DNA of 64,000 nucleotides from Flavobacterium aquiphilum (GTDB taxonomy: Bacteria > Bacteroidota > Bacteroidia > Flavobacteriales > Flavobacteriaceae), in the NCBI RefSeq assembly GCF_027111335.1, contig NZ_CP114288.1, positions 682,001 through 746,000 on the forward strand, in the 5' to 3' direction. The position numbers and the translations under genes are program-made. This document shows, piece after piece, positions 11,861-20,700 of the stretch. Below the pieces are notes generated by a model. That model was not told where the DNA came from. It searched no databases and saw nothing but the letters and a program-made list of their open reading frames with translations. Position 1 is the stretch's first letter, and each line of letters begins with the position of its first letter.

Positions 11861-12430
11861 ATGAAAAGAATACTGATATTTGCTTCTGGATCGGGGACTA
11901 ACGCTAAAAATATTATTGAATATTTTGGTACGAAAACATCTGGAACTGTAGTGGCAGTTTTTTCAAATAATTCGAAAGCAACCGTTCTTGAAAAAGCTCA
12001 AAAATTGAATGTTCCGACAGAAATTTTCTCAAAAGAAGAACTAAATTCAGGAAAAGTATTGCAAAAAGTAAATGCGTTTCAGCCGGATTTGATCGTGTTG
12101 GCAGGATTTTTATTAAAATTTCCTGATGATTTAATTGAGGCTTACTCTAATAAGGTAATAAATATACATCCGGCACTATTGCCAAAATTTGGCGGAAAAG
12201 GAATGTATGGCATGCATGTTCATAAAGCCGTAGTTGAAAATAAGGAGAAAGAAAGCGGAATAACGATTCATTATGTGAATGAAAACTATGACGAAGGAGC
12301 GGTTATATTTCAACAAAGTTTTGCTCTTTCAGAAACGGATACTCCAGAATCTGTAGCGGACAAAATCCATGAATTGGAACAAAAATATTTTCCAAAAGTA
12401 ATTGAAGGACTTCTGACTTCTAACCTTTAA
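11861..12430 (+). CDS. purN: Phosphoribosylglycinamide formyltransferase
   Basis: This 189-residue enzyme transfers a formyl group from 10-formyl-tetrahydrofolate to GAR in purine synthesis. It begins with the FASGSGTNAKNI phosphate-binding segment and contains the catalytic region NIHPALLPKFGGKGMYGMHV, with the usual Asn and His, and a later NYDEGAVIFQQ. Its length is standard. rnhA follows after 9 bases and a purF-like gene lies 1.6 kb downstream, so purine-related genes are loosely grouped here. No clear TAnnTTTG promoter was seen before it. Confidence 0.96.
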   Translation: MKRILIFASGSGTNAKNIIEYFGTKTSGTVVAVFSNNSKATVLEKAQKLNVPTEIFSKEELNSGKVLQKVNAFQPDLIVLAGFLLKFPDDLIEAYSNKVINIHPALLPKFGGKGMYGMHVHKAVVENKEKESGITIHYVNENYDEGAVIFQQSFALSETDTPESVADKIHELEQKYFPKVIEGLLTSNL

Positions 12431-12439
12431 TTTCGTATT

Positions 12440-12919
12440 TTGAATCACGACGTACATATTTATACGGATGGTGCGGCCAAGGGTAATCCCGGAAATGGAG
12501 GTTATGGAGTGGTTATGGAATGGGTTGGCAAGCCTTATAAAAAAGAGTTTTACGAGGGCTTCAGACATACAACCAATAATCGAATGGAACTGTTGGCTGT
12601 CATTGTAGGTTTGGAGAAGCTAAAAAAAGAGAATACTTCAGTTTTAATTCAATCAGATTCTAAGTATGTTGTAGATGCCGTAGAGAAAAGATGGGTTTTT
12701 GGTTGGGAGAAGAAGGGATTCGCAGGAAAGAAAAATCCTGATTTATGGAAGCGTTTTCTTATTGTTTACCGAAAACACCGTGTGGATTTTAAATGGATTA
12801 AAGGACATAATAATCATCCTCAAAACGAAAGATGTGACGAATTAGCAGTCATGGCTTCAATGCAAAAACAACTTTCGATAGACGAATTTTACGAAAAAGA
12901 AGAGGGTAAACTTTTATGA
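12440..12919 (+). CDS. rnhA: Ribonuclease HI
   Basis: This 159-residue enzyme cleaves RNA in RNA-DNA hybrids. The acidic active site is in place: Asp in IYTDGAAKGNPGNGG, Glu in TTNNRMELLAV, Asp in QSDSKYVVDAVE and Asp in NERCDELAV. The only sensible start is a TTG at 12440; upstream in frame there is only ATT, CGT, TTT and then the purN stop. The 9-base gap to purN suggests translation by coupling to the upstream gene. Confidence 0.95.
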   Translation: MNHDVHIYTDGAAKGNPGNGGYGVVMEWVGKPYKKEFYEGFRHTTNNRMELLAVIVGLEKLKKENTSVLIQSDSKYVVDAVEKRWVFGWEKKGFAGKKNPDLWKRFLIVYRKHRVDFKWIKGHNNHPQNERCDELAVMASMQKQLSIDEFYEKEEGKLL

Positions 12920-12940
12920 AAACTTTGCAAATTCAACCCT

Positions 12941-12971
12941 TTGCAATATTGCAACTTATAGACTATCTTTG
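12941..12971 (+). promoter_or_regulatory. Promoter with overlapping 14-bp palindrome
   Basis: TTG (12941-12943), 20 bases, then TATCTTTG (12964-12971) fit the flavobacterial consensus and lie 23 bases before the PfkB kinase start. The -33 box is the first half of the perfect palindrome TTGCAATATTGCAA (12941-12954), placed where a repressor could block polymerase. Confidence 0.65.
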
Positions 12972-12994
12972 CACCCTAATTCGAAACACACATA

Positions 12995-13918
12995 ATGAAT
13001 AAATTATTGATTGTTGGAACTGTAGCTTTCGACGCAATTGAAACCCCTTTTGGAAAAACTGATAAAATTTTAGGAGGAGCGGCAACATATATTGGGATAT
13101 CTGCTTCTTTTTTCAATGTGCAATCGGCTATAGTTTCTGTGGTTGGTGATGATTTTCCTGAGGAATATTTGAAATTGCTTACCGATAGAAATATTGATAT
13201 TTCGGGTATTGAAATTGTAAAGGGAGGTAAGACTTTCTTTTGGAGCGGGCTGTACCACAACGATTTGAATTCAAGAGATACTTTGGTTACCGAGCTTAAT
13301 GTTTTGGCTGATTTTCAGCCAAAAGTTCCTCAAGATTATAAGAATGCTGAAGTTGTGATGTTAGGAAACTTACATCCGTTAGTGCAAAGCAGTGTTTTGG
13401 ATCAAATGGAAACAAAACCAAAATTAGTAGTTTTGGATACCATGAACTTTTGGATGGATTGCGCATTACCTGAATTATTGGCAATCATCAAAAGAGTAGA
13501 TGTTATTACAATAAATGATGAAGAAGCGCGTCAGCTTTCCGGAGAATATTCTTTGGTGAAAGCAGCTGCAAAAATTCACGAAATGGGACCAAAATATGTG
13601 GTAATCAAAAAAGGAGAACACGGAGCGTTGTTGTTCCATGGGGAAGAAATTTTCTTTGCTCCTGCATTGCCTTTAGAAGAAGTTTTTGATCCAACAGGAG
13701 CTGGAGATACTTTTGCAGGTGGATTTTCTGGATTTATTGCGCAAAGTGAAAATGTTTCTTTCGATAATATGAAAAACGCGATAATACATGGTTCCAATTT
13801 GGCTTCTTTCAGTGTGGAGAAATTTGGAACTGAGCGAATGATTCAGTTAGATAAAAAAGAAGTGCACGAGAGATTAAAACAGTTTAAATCTCTGACTCAG
13901 TTCGAAATAGAAATATAA
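12995..13918 (+). CDS. PfkB-family carbohydrate/nucleoside kinase
   Basis: This 307-residue ribokinase-fold kinase has the N-terminal GGAATYIGISASFF substrate-binding segment and the C-terminal PfkB signature DPTGAGDTFAGGF, whose Asp is the catalytic base and whose GAGD forms the anion hole. The fold and length are standard, but the residues do not allow a firm choice between ribokinase, adenosine kinase and another sugar kinase. It has its own promoter and a strong terminator, so it is monocistronic. It lies between rnhA and a PurF-like gene, which makes a nucleoside substrate plausible but unproven. Confidence 0.9.
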   Translation: MNKLLIVGTVAFDAIETPFGKTDKILGGAATYIGISASFFNVQSAIVSVVGDDFPEEYLKLLTDRNIDISGIEIVKGGKTFFWSGLYHNDLNSRDTLVTELNVLADFQPKVPQDYKNAEVVMLGNLHPLVQSSVLDQMETKPKLVVLDTMNFWMDCALPELLAIIKRVDVITINDEEARQLSGEYSLVKAAAKIHEMGPKYVVIKKGEHGALLFHGEEIFFAPALPLEEVFDPTGAGDTFAGGFSGFIAQSENVSFDNMKNAIIHGSNLASFSVEKFGTERMIQLDKKEVHERLKQFKSLTQFEIEI

Positions 13919-13925
13919 TGTTCTT

Positions 13926-13949
13926 AAGCCTCTTTATGAGGCTTTTTTT
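13926..13949 (+). terminator. Rho-independent terminator after PfkB kinase
   Basis: AAGCCTC and GAGGCTT form a 7-bp stem with a 5-base loop followed by a T tract, 8 bases after the stop codon. Confidence 0.9.
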
Positions 13950-14052
13950 AATTAGTGCAGTCAATATTTATAAGAAAGAGTACGAATTTGCATCGTATTT
14001 AATCAAAAAAATTGACTTATGATAAGACCAATAACTACAAACAATAAAAACA

Positions 14053-15951
14053 ATGAGCGACGCTTTAAAACACGAATGTGGAATAGCTTTAGTTAGACTT
14101 TTAAAACCTCTTGAATATTATAAAGAGAAGTATGGAACTGCTTTTTACGGTATTCAAAAAATGTACTTGATGATGGAGAAACAGCACAATCGTGGTCAAG
14201 ATGGTGCAGGTTTTGCTAGTATAAAGATGGATGTGGAGCCTGGTGAGAGATACATCAGCCGAGTACGTTCTAATCATTCACAGCCTATTCAGGATGTTTT
14301 TAAACAGATCAATGAAAGAATAAATGAGGTGATGGTTGACCATCCGGAATATGCGGATAATGTTACAGAATTGAAAGCCAATATCCCGTATGTAGGAGAA
14401 TTGTTTTTAGGACATGTTCGTTACGGTACTTTTGGAAAAAACAGTATCGAGAGTGTTCACCCGTTTTTACGCCAAAGTAACTGGATGCACAGAAACCTTA
14501 TTTTGGCTGGGAATTTTAACATGACGAATGTTAAAGAACTTTTTCAAAATTTGGTTGAGTTAGGGCAACATCCAAAAGAAATGGCGGATACGGTTACCGT
14601 AATGGAAAAAATTGGTCACTTTCTTGATAAAGAAGTAATGCAATTGTACCAAGACTGTAAAGCGGAAGGTTATTCAAAAAGAGAAGCCTCGCCAGTGATT
14701 GCAGAGCGTTTGGATATTGCAAAAATTTTGGGCCGTTCTGCCAAAAATCTAGATGGAGGATATGCAATGGCAGGTCTTTTAGGTCATGGTGATGCTTTTG
14801 TATTTAGAGATCCAGCCGGAATTCGTCCTGCTTATTTTTATCAAGACGATGAAGTAGTTGTTGTAGCATCTGAGCGACCAGTTATTCAAACGGTATTCAA
14901 CGTGCCTTTTGAGAGTGTTAAGGAAATCGATCCAGGAAACGCTTTGATTATTAAGAAAAGCGGGAAAGTTACCATGAATCAAATTTTGGAACCAACCGTT
15001 AAGAAAGCGTGTTCATTTGAACGTATTTATTTTTCAAGAGGAAGTGATGCTGAAATTTATCAGGAAAGAAAGAATTTAGGAAAACTTATTTTGCCATCAG
15101 TATTGAAAGCTATCGATAGTGATACAGATAACACGGTTTTCTCATACATTCCAAATACGGCTGAAACCTCTTTCTACGGATTGGTTGAAGCTGCACAAGA
15201 CTTTTTAAATCAAAGAAAGAAAAATTATATTCTTGAAAACAAAGATACTTTAACAGTAGATTCTTTGGATGAATTACTCTCTGTAAAAATCAGAACCGAA
15301 AAAGTAGCAATAAAAGACGCTAAACTTAGAACTTTTATTACCGAAGACAGTAGCAGGGATGATTTAGTAGCTCACGTTTATGATGTGACTTATGGTGTAA
15401 TCAAACCAGAAGATAATTTGGTTATTATCGACGATAGTATTGTTCGTGGTACGACTCTTAAAATGAGTATCATTAAAATGATGGATCGTTTGAAACCAAA
15501 GAGAATTGTAATCGTTTCATCTGCTCCGCAAATACGTTATCCGGACTGTTACGGAATTGATATGGCTAAACTCGAAGGGCTTGTTGCATTTAGAGCAGCA
15601 TTAGAATTGTTGAAAGAAAGAAGCTTGTATCATATTGTTGATGACGTTTATGCAAAATGTAAAGCGCAGGAAAATTTTGTTGATAGTGAAGTGGTAAATT
15701 ATGTTACTGCTATTTATGAGCCTTTTACAGACCAAGAGATTTCAGATAAAATTGCCGAAATGTTAAGCTCTCCTGAAATAAACGCCGAAGTAAAAATTAT
15801 TTTCCAATCAGTTGAAGATTTGCATATTGCTTGTCCTAAAAATTTAGGAGACTGGTATTTCACAGGAAATTATCCTACTCATGGAGGAAATAGAGTTGTT
15901 AACAGAGCCTTTATGAATTTCTATGAAGGTAAAGATGCAAGGGCATATTAA
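14053..15951 (+). CDS. PurF-like amidophosphoribosyltransferase (long form)
   Basis: This 632-residue class II glutamine amidotransferase is fused to a phosphoribosyltransferase. Canonical PurF makes phosphoribosylamine from PRPP and glutamine. The likely nucleophile is Cys9 in HECGIALV, so an 8-residue propeptide would have to be removed, much as in Bacillus PurF. The glutamine-site motif QHNRGQDGAGF and the PRPP loop VIIDDSIVRGTTLK are intact. The protein is over 100 residues longer than ordinary PurF, with extra sequence in the first domain and at the C-terminus (ending YEGKDARAY). Bacteroidetes often carry such a long form beside a standard PurF, and whether it does the same reaction is not clear from sequence. 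Four tandem repeats follow it. Confidence 0.85.
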   Translation: MSDALKHECGIALVRLLKPLEYYKEKYGTAFYGIQKMYLMMEKQHNRGQDGAGFASIKMDVEPGERYISRVRSNHSQPIQDVFKQINERINEVMVDHPEYADNVTELKANIPYVGELFLGHVRYGTFGKNSIESVHPFLRQSNWMHRNLILAGNFNMTNVKELFQNLVELGQHPKEMADTVTVMEKIGHFLDKEVMQLYQDCKAEGYSKREASPVIAERLDIAKILGRSAKNLDGGYAMAGLLGHGDAFVFRDPAGIRPAYFYQDDEVVVVASERPVIQTVFNVPFESVKEIDPGNALIIKKSGKVTMNQILEPTVKKACSFERIYFSRGSDAEIYQERKNLGKLILPSVLKAIDSDTDNTVFSYIPNTAETSFYGLVEAAQDFLNQRKKNYILENKDTLTVDSLDELLSVKIRTEKVAIKDAKLRTFITEDSSRDDLVAHVYDVTYGVIKPEDNLVIIDDSIVRGTTLKMSIIKMMDRLKPKRIVIVSSAPQIRYPDCYGIDMAKLEGLVAFRAALELLKERSLYHIVDDVYAKCKAQENFVDSEVVNYVTAIYEPFTDQEISDKIAEMLSSPEINAEVKIIFQSVEDLHIACPKNLGDWYFTGNYPTHGGNRVVNRAFMNFYEGKDARAY

Positions 15952-16033
15952 TCAAATGTTGCCGTTTAACGGTTTTTAGTTGTATTTTATCGACTTTATT
16001 TTAAAAAAAGGTTGACTCAAATTATATTTGGTC

Positions 16034-16108
16034 TACCATAATTTTAGTAGGTTAAGTTTATGGTAGATTTGGGGCAAAAAGGGTGAAAGTAAAATTTCAC
16101 CTTTTTTA
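16034..16108 (+). ncRNA. Candidate small RNA, copy 1 of 4
   Basis: TATATTTG (16023-16030) is a perfect -7 box placed so that transcription would begin about at 16034. The predicted RNA of about 75 bases has a 5' hairpin (TACCATAA pairing with TTATGGTA), a linker GATTTGGGGCAAAAA and a 3' terminator hairpin (GGTGAAA/TTTCACC, then T tract). Its differences from copies 2-4 fall in the two loops; both stems are unchanged. No canonical -33 TTG is found at the right distance, so the promoter is uncertain. Confidence 0.6.
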
Positions 16109-16223
16109 TTGGAGTAAAGTGAGGTAAATGTCTTAATTAATAAAAAGGGATAACAATTCGACGAGTATTTAAGGTGTTCATCGAAAATAGTAGCACAATA
16201 GTTAATTTCAATATACATTTGAG

Positions 16224-16300
16224 TACCATAATTTTTAGTAGGTTAAATTTTATGGTAGATTTGGGGCAAAAAGGGTGAAAGTAACATTTCACCTTTTTTA
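16224..16300 (+). ncRNA. Candidate small RNA, copy 2 of 4
   Basis: The -7 box is TACATTTG at 16214-16221. The block is the same as copies 3 and 4 except for one extra T in the loop before TTATGGTA. It keeps the 5' hairpin, the GGGGC linker and the terminator with its T tract ending near 16300. Confidence 0.6.
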
Positions 16301-16413
16301 TTGGAATAAAATGTCGTTAATGTGTTTTAAATCAAAACATTATCTGTTAAACGAGTATTTAGGGCTTTCGTCGAAAATAATAGTACAATAGTTAATTTCA
16401 ATATACATTTGAG

Positions 16414-16490
16414 TACCATAATTTTTAGTAGGTTAAATTTATGGTAGATTTGGGGCAAAAAGGGTGAAAGTAACATTTCACCTTTTTTAT
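16414..16490 (+). ncRNA. Candidate small RNA, copy 3 of 4
   Basis: The -7 box is TACATTTG at 16404-16411. The 77-base block is identical to copy 4 over its whole length. It has the 8-bp 5' stem, the single-stranded GATTTGGGGCAAAAA linker and a 7-bp terminator stem with a 6-base loop. Confidence 0.6.
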
Positions 16491-16603
16491 TGAAATAAAT
16501 CGGCTAAAACTTATTGACAGTCAATAGATTGACATTTAAACGAATATTTAGGATGTTCATCGAAAATAGTGTCAAAACAGTTTATTTTGACGTACATTTG
16601 AAC

Positions 16604-16680
16604 TACCATAATTTTTAGTAGGTTAAATTTATGGTAGATTTGGGGCAAAAAGGGTGAAAGTAACATTTCACCTTTTTTAT
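16604..16680 (+). ncRNA. Candidate small RNA, copy 4 of 4
   Basis: The -7 box is TACATTTG at 16593-16600. The block is identical to copy 3, but the sequence upstream of the box has drifted (TTTATTTTGACG in place of GTTAATTTCAATA). After the terminator the repeat ends and A-rich sequence leads to the sod terminator. Confidence 0.6.
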
Positions 16681-16743
16681 TGGAATAAAGTCTTTAAAAG
16701 AGAAAAGAATATAGATAATAGAAAAAAGAGTAAAATGTGTTTA

Positions 16744-16776
16744 TAAAAAAATAGACGAACAAACTCTAGGTTCGTC
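16744..16776 (-). terminator. Terminator after superoxide dismutase
   Basis: On the reverse strand GACGAAC and GTTCGTC form a 7-bp stem with a 9-base loop, followed by TATTTTTTT. It lies about 40 bases beyond the sod stop codon. Confidence 0.85.
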
Positions 16777-16816
16777 CGTCTATCTTCTATGTTCTTTATT
16801 TTATTTTGTCAAAAGA

Positions 16817-17425
16817 CTATTTCTCTAGAGCAAAACGTCTAGCAACTTCAGTCCAGTTAATTACATTAAAGAAAGCTTCGATATAATCAGGTCTTCTGTT
16901 TTGATAGTGTAAATAATAAGCGTGTTCCCAAACGTCCATTCCTAAAATTGGAGTTCCACCACAACCAACTTCTGGCATCAAAGGGTTGTCTTGGTTTGGA
17001 GTTCCGCAAACGTCAAGTTTTCCGCCTTTTTGCACACATAACCAAGCCCATCCTGAACCAAATTGTGTAGCACCAGCTTTAGCAAATTTGGCTTTAAATT
17101 CTTCAAAAGAACCAAAAGAACTCTCAATTGCAGCTAGTAATTCACCAGTTGGAAGCCCGCCACCGTTTGGAGACATAACAGTCCAAAATAAGTTGTGGTT
17201 GTAAAATCCACCACCGTTGTTACGAACTGCAGCATTTGATTTATCAAGGTTGATTAAGATGTTTTCGATAGTTTTTCCTTCCAAATCAGTTCCAGTGATA
17301 GCTGCGTTCAAATTTGTTGTATAAGCATTGTGATGTTTTGTATGGTGGATTTCCATTGTACGAGCATCAATATGAGGTTCCAATGCGTCATACGCATAAG
17401 GTAATTGCGGTAATTCAAAAGCCAT
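16817..17425 (-). CDS. sodA: Superoxide dismutase (Mn/Fe family, Mn-type signature)
   Basis: This 202-residue enzyme converts superoxide to oxygen and hydrogen peroxide. The metal ligands are recognisable: His27 in [11 protein letters not shown], the His in FYNHNLFW, and the Asp and His in [12 protein letters not shown]. The GGG before FYNHNLFW and Gln in PNQDNPL are features of the manganese type rather than the iron type, though metal use in this family can be flexible. No signal peptide is seen, so it is cytosolic. It is a single-gene unit with its own terminator. The choice of sodA over sodB rests only on these residues. Confidence 0.93.
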   Translation of the reverse strand: MAFELPQLPYAYDALEPHIDARTMEIHHTKHHNAYTTNLNAAITGTDLEGKTIENILINLDKSNAAVRNNGGGFYNHNLFWTVMSPNGGGLPTGELLAAIESSFGSFEEFKAKFAKAGATQFGSGWAWLCVQKGGKLDVCGTPNQDNPLMPEVGCGGTPILGMDVWEHAYYLHYQNRRPDYIEAFFNVINWTEVARRFALEK

Positions 17426-17560
17426 AATAGTAGTTGTTTAATGATTTATAAAATATTTTATTCAAAATTAAACATTTAACTTTGGAATAGAAAATTCTAT
17501 TTTGTTATAATTTTATCAAATAAAGTTATAGAACAATTCTGATTGTAATAATACGAATGA

Positions 17561-17710
17561 TTAGGAGCTGTTTCCTGCTGTCCATTACAAGCTCTCAGTC
17601 ATAAACCATTTTTCTATTGGGCTACAAGGAGCTTCCGTTGGTCGCTCTTGCACCCCAAGAAAAAATAGGTTTATTCCCTCGAGGCTTTCCATTTCCATCA
17701 GGGCTAGGGA
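17561..17710. repeat. Dispersed hairpin element, long copy (shares ends with 39580-39664)
   Basis: The left end TTAGGAGCTGTTTCCTGCTG and right end ATCAGGGCTAGGGA match the copy at 39580-39664. Between them lies an imperfect stem of about 19 bp (17602-17621 with 17653-17673). The core CTTGCACCCCAAGA recurs as CTTGAACCCCAAGA in the other copy. It fills much of the 355-base gap between sod and addA; no ORF of note is present there. Confidence 0.7.
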
Positions 17711-17741
17711 ATTTGAGCTTTAAAGAAGTTTTAGTATAAAT

Positions 17742-17777
17742 CAGAAATCAAAAATCGTTAATCAAAAATCTAAAATC
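17742..17777 (+). promoter_or_regulatory. Leader element of addA shared with recJ
   Basis: A stretch built from repeated AATC and AAAATC (core CAGAAATC, AAAATCGTTAATC, AAAATC) ends 3 bases before the addA ATG. Nearly the same sequence lies at the same distance before recJ (45963-45998, reverse strand). It may be a translation-enhancing A-rich leader, a regulatory site or a common intergenic repeat. Confidence 0.5.
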
Positions 17778-17780
17778 CCA

Positions 17781-20700
17781 ATGGAAAGACCTTCTTTTGC
17801 CATATATGACGCTTCGGCCGGTTCCGGAAAAACTTATGCACTTGTCAAAGAATATCTCAAAATTATTTTGACGGCAAATAAGAACGATGCTTATCGAAAT
17901 ATATTGGCAATAACTTTTACCAACAAGGCAGTGCACGAAATGAAAAGCCGAATCGTTGGTAGTTTATCCGAATTTGCAAAAGACGAACCTAACTCGAAAG
18001 CTTCAGATTTAATGCAAGATTTGGTAAATGGCAGACGAAGCGAAGTTAATCCAGAAGAATGGGCTGAGGAGCCAATAGGTCTTTCTGTAATTCAAATCAA
18101 AACCAAATCCCAACAAATCATAAAGCATATTATTCATAATTATGCTGCTTTTGATATATCCACTATTGATAAATTCACGCATAAAGTGATTCGTGCTTTT
18201 GCCCATGATTTGGGATTGCCCATGACTTTTGAGGTGACTTTGGATACCGAAAATTTGTTGACAGAATCTGTTGATGCCATCATCGCACAAGCCGGAGAAG
18301 ATGAAACCCTGACAAAATTGCTCATCGATTTCACGATGGAAAAAACCGATGATGATAAATCTTGGGATATTTCGCGAGAGATTTTGGAAACAGGAAAATT
18401 AGTGCTGAATGAAAATAACCGAAATGAAATTGTGCATTTTCACGATAAATCAATAAGTGATTTCATCGCCGTAAAAGAAAAATTGGTTCAGGCTTGCAAA
18501 GATTTAGAAAAGGAGAATGCCGAATGCGCTAATGAATTGTTGCAGTTAATTGATAAAAACGGAGTCGATTTGAAATCCTTTTCGAGAGGTACTTTTCCTA
18601 ATCATCTTCAAGCTATAGCGGATGGGAAATTCAATCCAAAAAACAAAATGTTTCGGGAGTTCGAGGATATTGCTATCAATAAAACGGCAAAAGACCGAGC
18701 GATAATAGAAAACAGTATACCTGAGTTGCTTCAAAGTCTTAGTGGAATTTATAAAAACTTCGAGAAACGAAATTTCTATAAAGCCTTTTTGAAAAACATT
18801 ACACCATTATCGTTGTTGAATACGGTGAGCAACGAATTGGAGAAAATTCAAAACGAACAAAATATCCTTTCAATCTCGGAATTCAATGCGATTATTCATC
18901 GCGAAATTCAAAACCAACCCGCCCCTTTTATATATGAACGATTGGGAGAGCGTTACCGCCATTTTTTTATTGACGAATTTCAGGATACTTCCGAAATGCA
19001 ATGGCAAAATTTGATTCCGCTTATCGACAATGCACTTGCGGGCCAAGATGATTCGGGACAAAAAGGGACGTTGATGATTGTTGGCGATCCAAAACAGTCT
19101 ATTTATCGTTGGCGAGGAGGTAAGGCGGAGCAATTTATTGAGTTGAGTAAAGATCAAAATCCTTTCAGTAATCCTGAAAAAAAGCTAGAACATTTAGACA
19201 AAAATTACAGAAGTTATTCGCAGATAATCGAATTCAATAATGATTTTTTCAAATTGTTGTCTAATGAATTTACTAATCCTGATTACAAAGATTTATATGA
19301 AAATCATAGCCATCAGAAGATAAATAATAAAGTAGGCGGCTATGTGAATATCTCCTTTTTGCCAGAGATAGAATCCTCAGAAGATGATGAAGAAGCTCTT
19401 GATAAAACGGAGCAGTATGTTTTGGCTACATTAAATACTATCCAAAAAGTTCTAAAAGAAGGTTTTGAATATAAAGACATTGTAATTCTGACCCGAAAAA
19501 GAAGTCAGGGAATCGCTGTTGCTAATTATTTGACGGAACAAAAAATTCCGCTCTTGTCTTCGGAAACATTGATGATTAAAAATGCAACCGAAGTTCAATT
19601 GATCATTCATATTTTGAAATATTTGAAGAACAGTTCCGATTTGGAATCAAAGGCGAACTTTTTACAATATTTGGCACAAAACAAACAAAATCAATTGCCG
19701 GTTCATGATTTCATCGCCGAAGGAATGGACTTGAAAGATGAAGTGGCTTTCGAAAAATGGCTTGAAAATTGTAACGTCGAACTTTCTTTCCAAAATATCA
19801 GAAAGAAATCATTGTATGAAGCGGTTGAAATTATTATTTCAAAGTTCCTCCCCCCAACCCCCTCCAAAGGAGGGGGAGTCGAAGATGGAATCGGTTCGAA
19901 TATCGAAAGCGGTCATGTATTAAATTCTAATAAATTAGGATATATGACAGGAGGAAATTTTTCTCATCTTTTGATTGATAAAGCAAAAGAAATGAGAGAT
20001 AATCCAACTAAGGCAGAAAAGATTCTTTGGTCAGAACTTAGGTCAAAAGCTTTAGATGAAAAGTTTCGGCAACAACATCTTATAGGTGATTTTATAGTGG
20101 ATTTTGTTTGTTTGTCAAAAAAGTTAGTGATAGAAGTGGATGGAGGTATTCATGATTTACAGAAAGAATATGATGAACAAAGAACTTTAAGTTTAAATGA
20201 AAAAGGGTTTAAGGTAATTCGATTTACAAATGATGAAGTGATAAGCAGTATTTCGATTGTTTTGAATAAAATAAAAGAAGAATTGGAATTACAAAAAATT
20301 CTTTTAAAAGAAGGTATAGATGATAAAGATATTTTTATAGATAAAGTCTCCCCAAAGTCTCCCTCCCCTTCGGGGAGGGTTGGGGAGGGGACAGCCTATG
20401 TTCAATATTTTTTGGATATTGTTCTTGAGCGCGATGTTCGCAATCAGGCAGGAATTTCAGATTTCCTTAATTATTGGGACAAAAACTCGGAGAAATTCAG
20501 CATTCCTTCTCCCGAAGGGACGAATGCGGTTCGAATAATGACTATTCATAAATCAAAGGGGTTGGAGTTTCCCGTGGTGATAATGCCTTTTGCGGAAGAA
20601 GATTATAATCGAAAACCGAAAGATAAATTGTGGCTCAGTGCCGAAGAAGAGGATTTGGATATGCCAAAGGTGTTAGTGGATAATAGTAGTGCTATTGAAG

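Larger units (their letters stand above)
16034..16680 (+). repeat. Array of four 190-bp tandem units between the purF-like gene and the sod gene
   Basis: Conserved blocks start at 16034, 16224, 16414 and 16604, exactly 190 bp apart. Each unit has a near-identical block of about 77 bp and a more divergent spacer of about 113 bp. The spacers also keep a shared part: ACGAGTATTTA with CATCGAAAATAG downstream, ending in TACATTTG. The 865-base gap between genes is almost filled by the array; before it is only a weak palindrome (15961-15978), possibly the purF-like gene terminator. There is no open reading frame of note inside. Constant blocks with a promoter-like box in front and a terminator behind indicate duplicated small-RNA genes rather than a CRISPR or a coding repeat. 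Confidence 0.85.

Noticed and set aside
16034..16680. Possible CRISPR array or coding tandem repeat
   Set aside because: Units of 190 bp with 77-bp repeats ending in terminators are far too long for CRISPR, no cas genes are present, and no continuous reading frame crosses the units.
19847..20390. Intein in AddA
   Set aside because: No intein splice-site residues (Cys/Ser start, His-Asn end) or Hint-domain motifs are visible; the domain is DUF559 and the ends are GC-rich hairpins.
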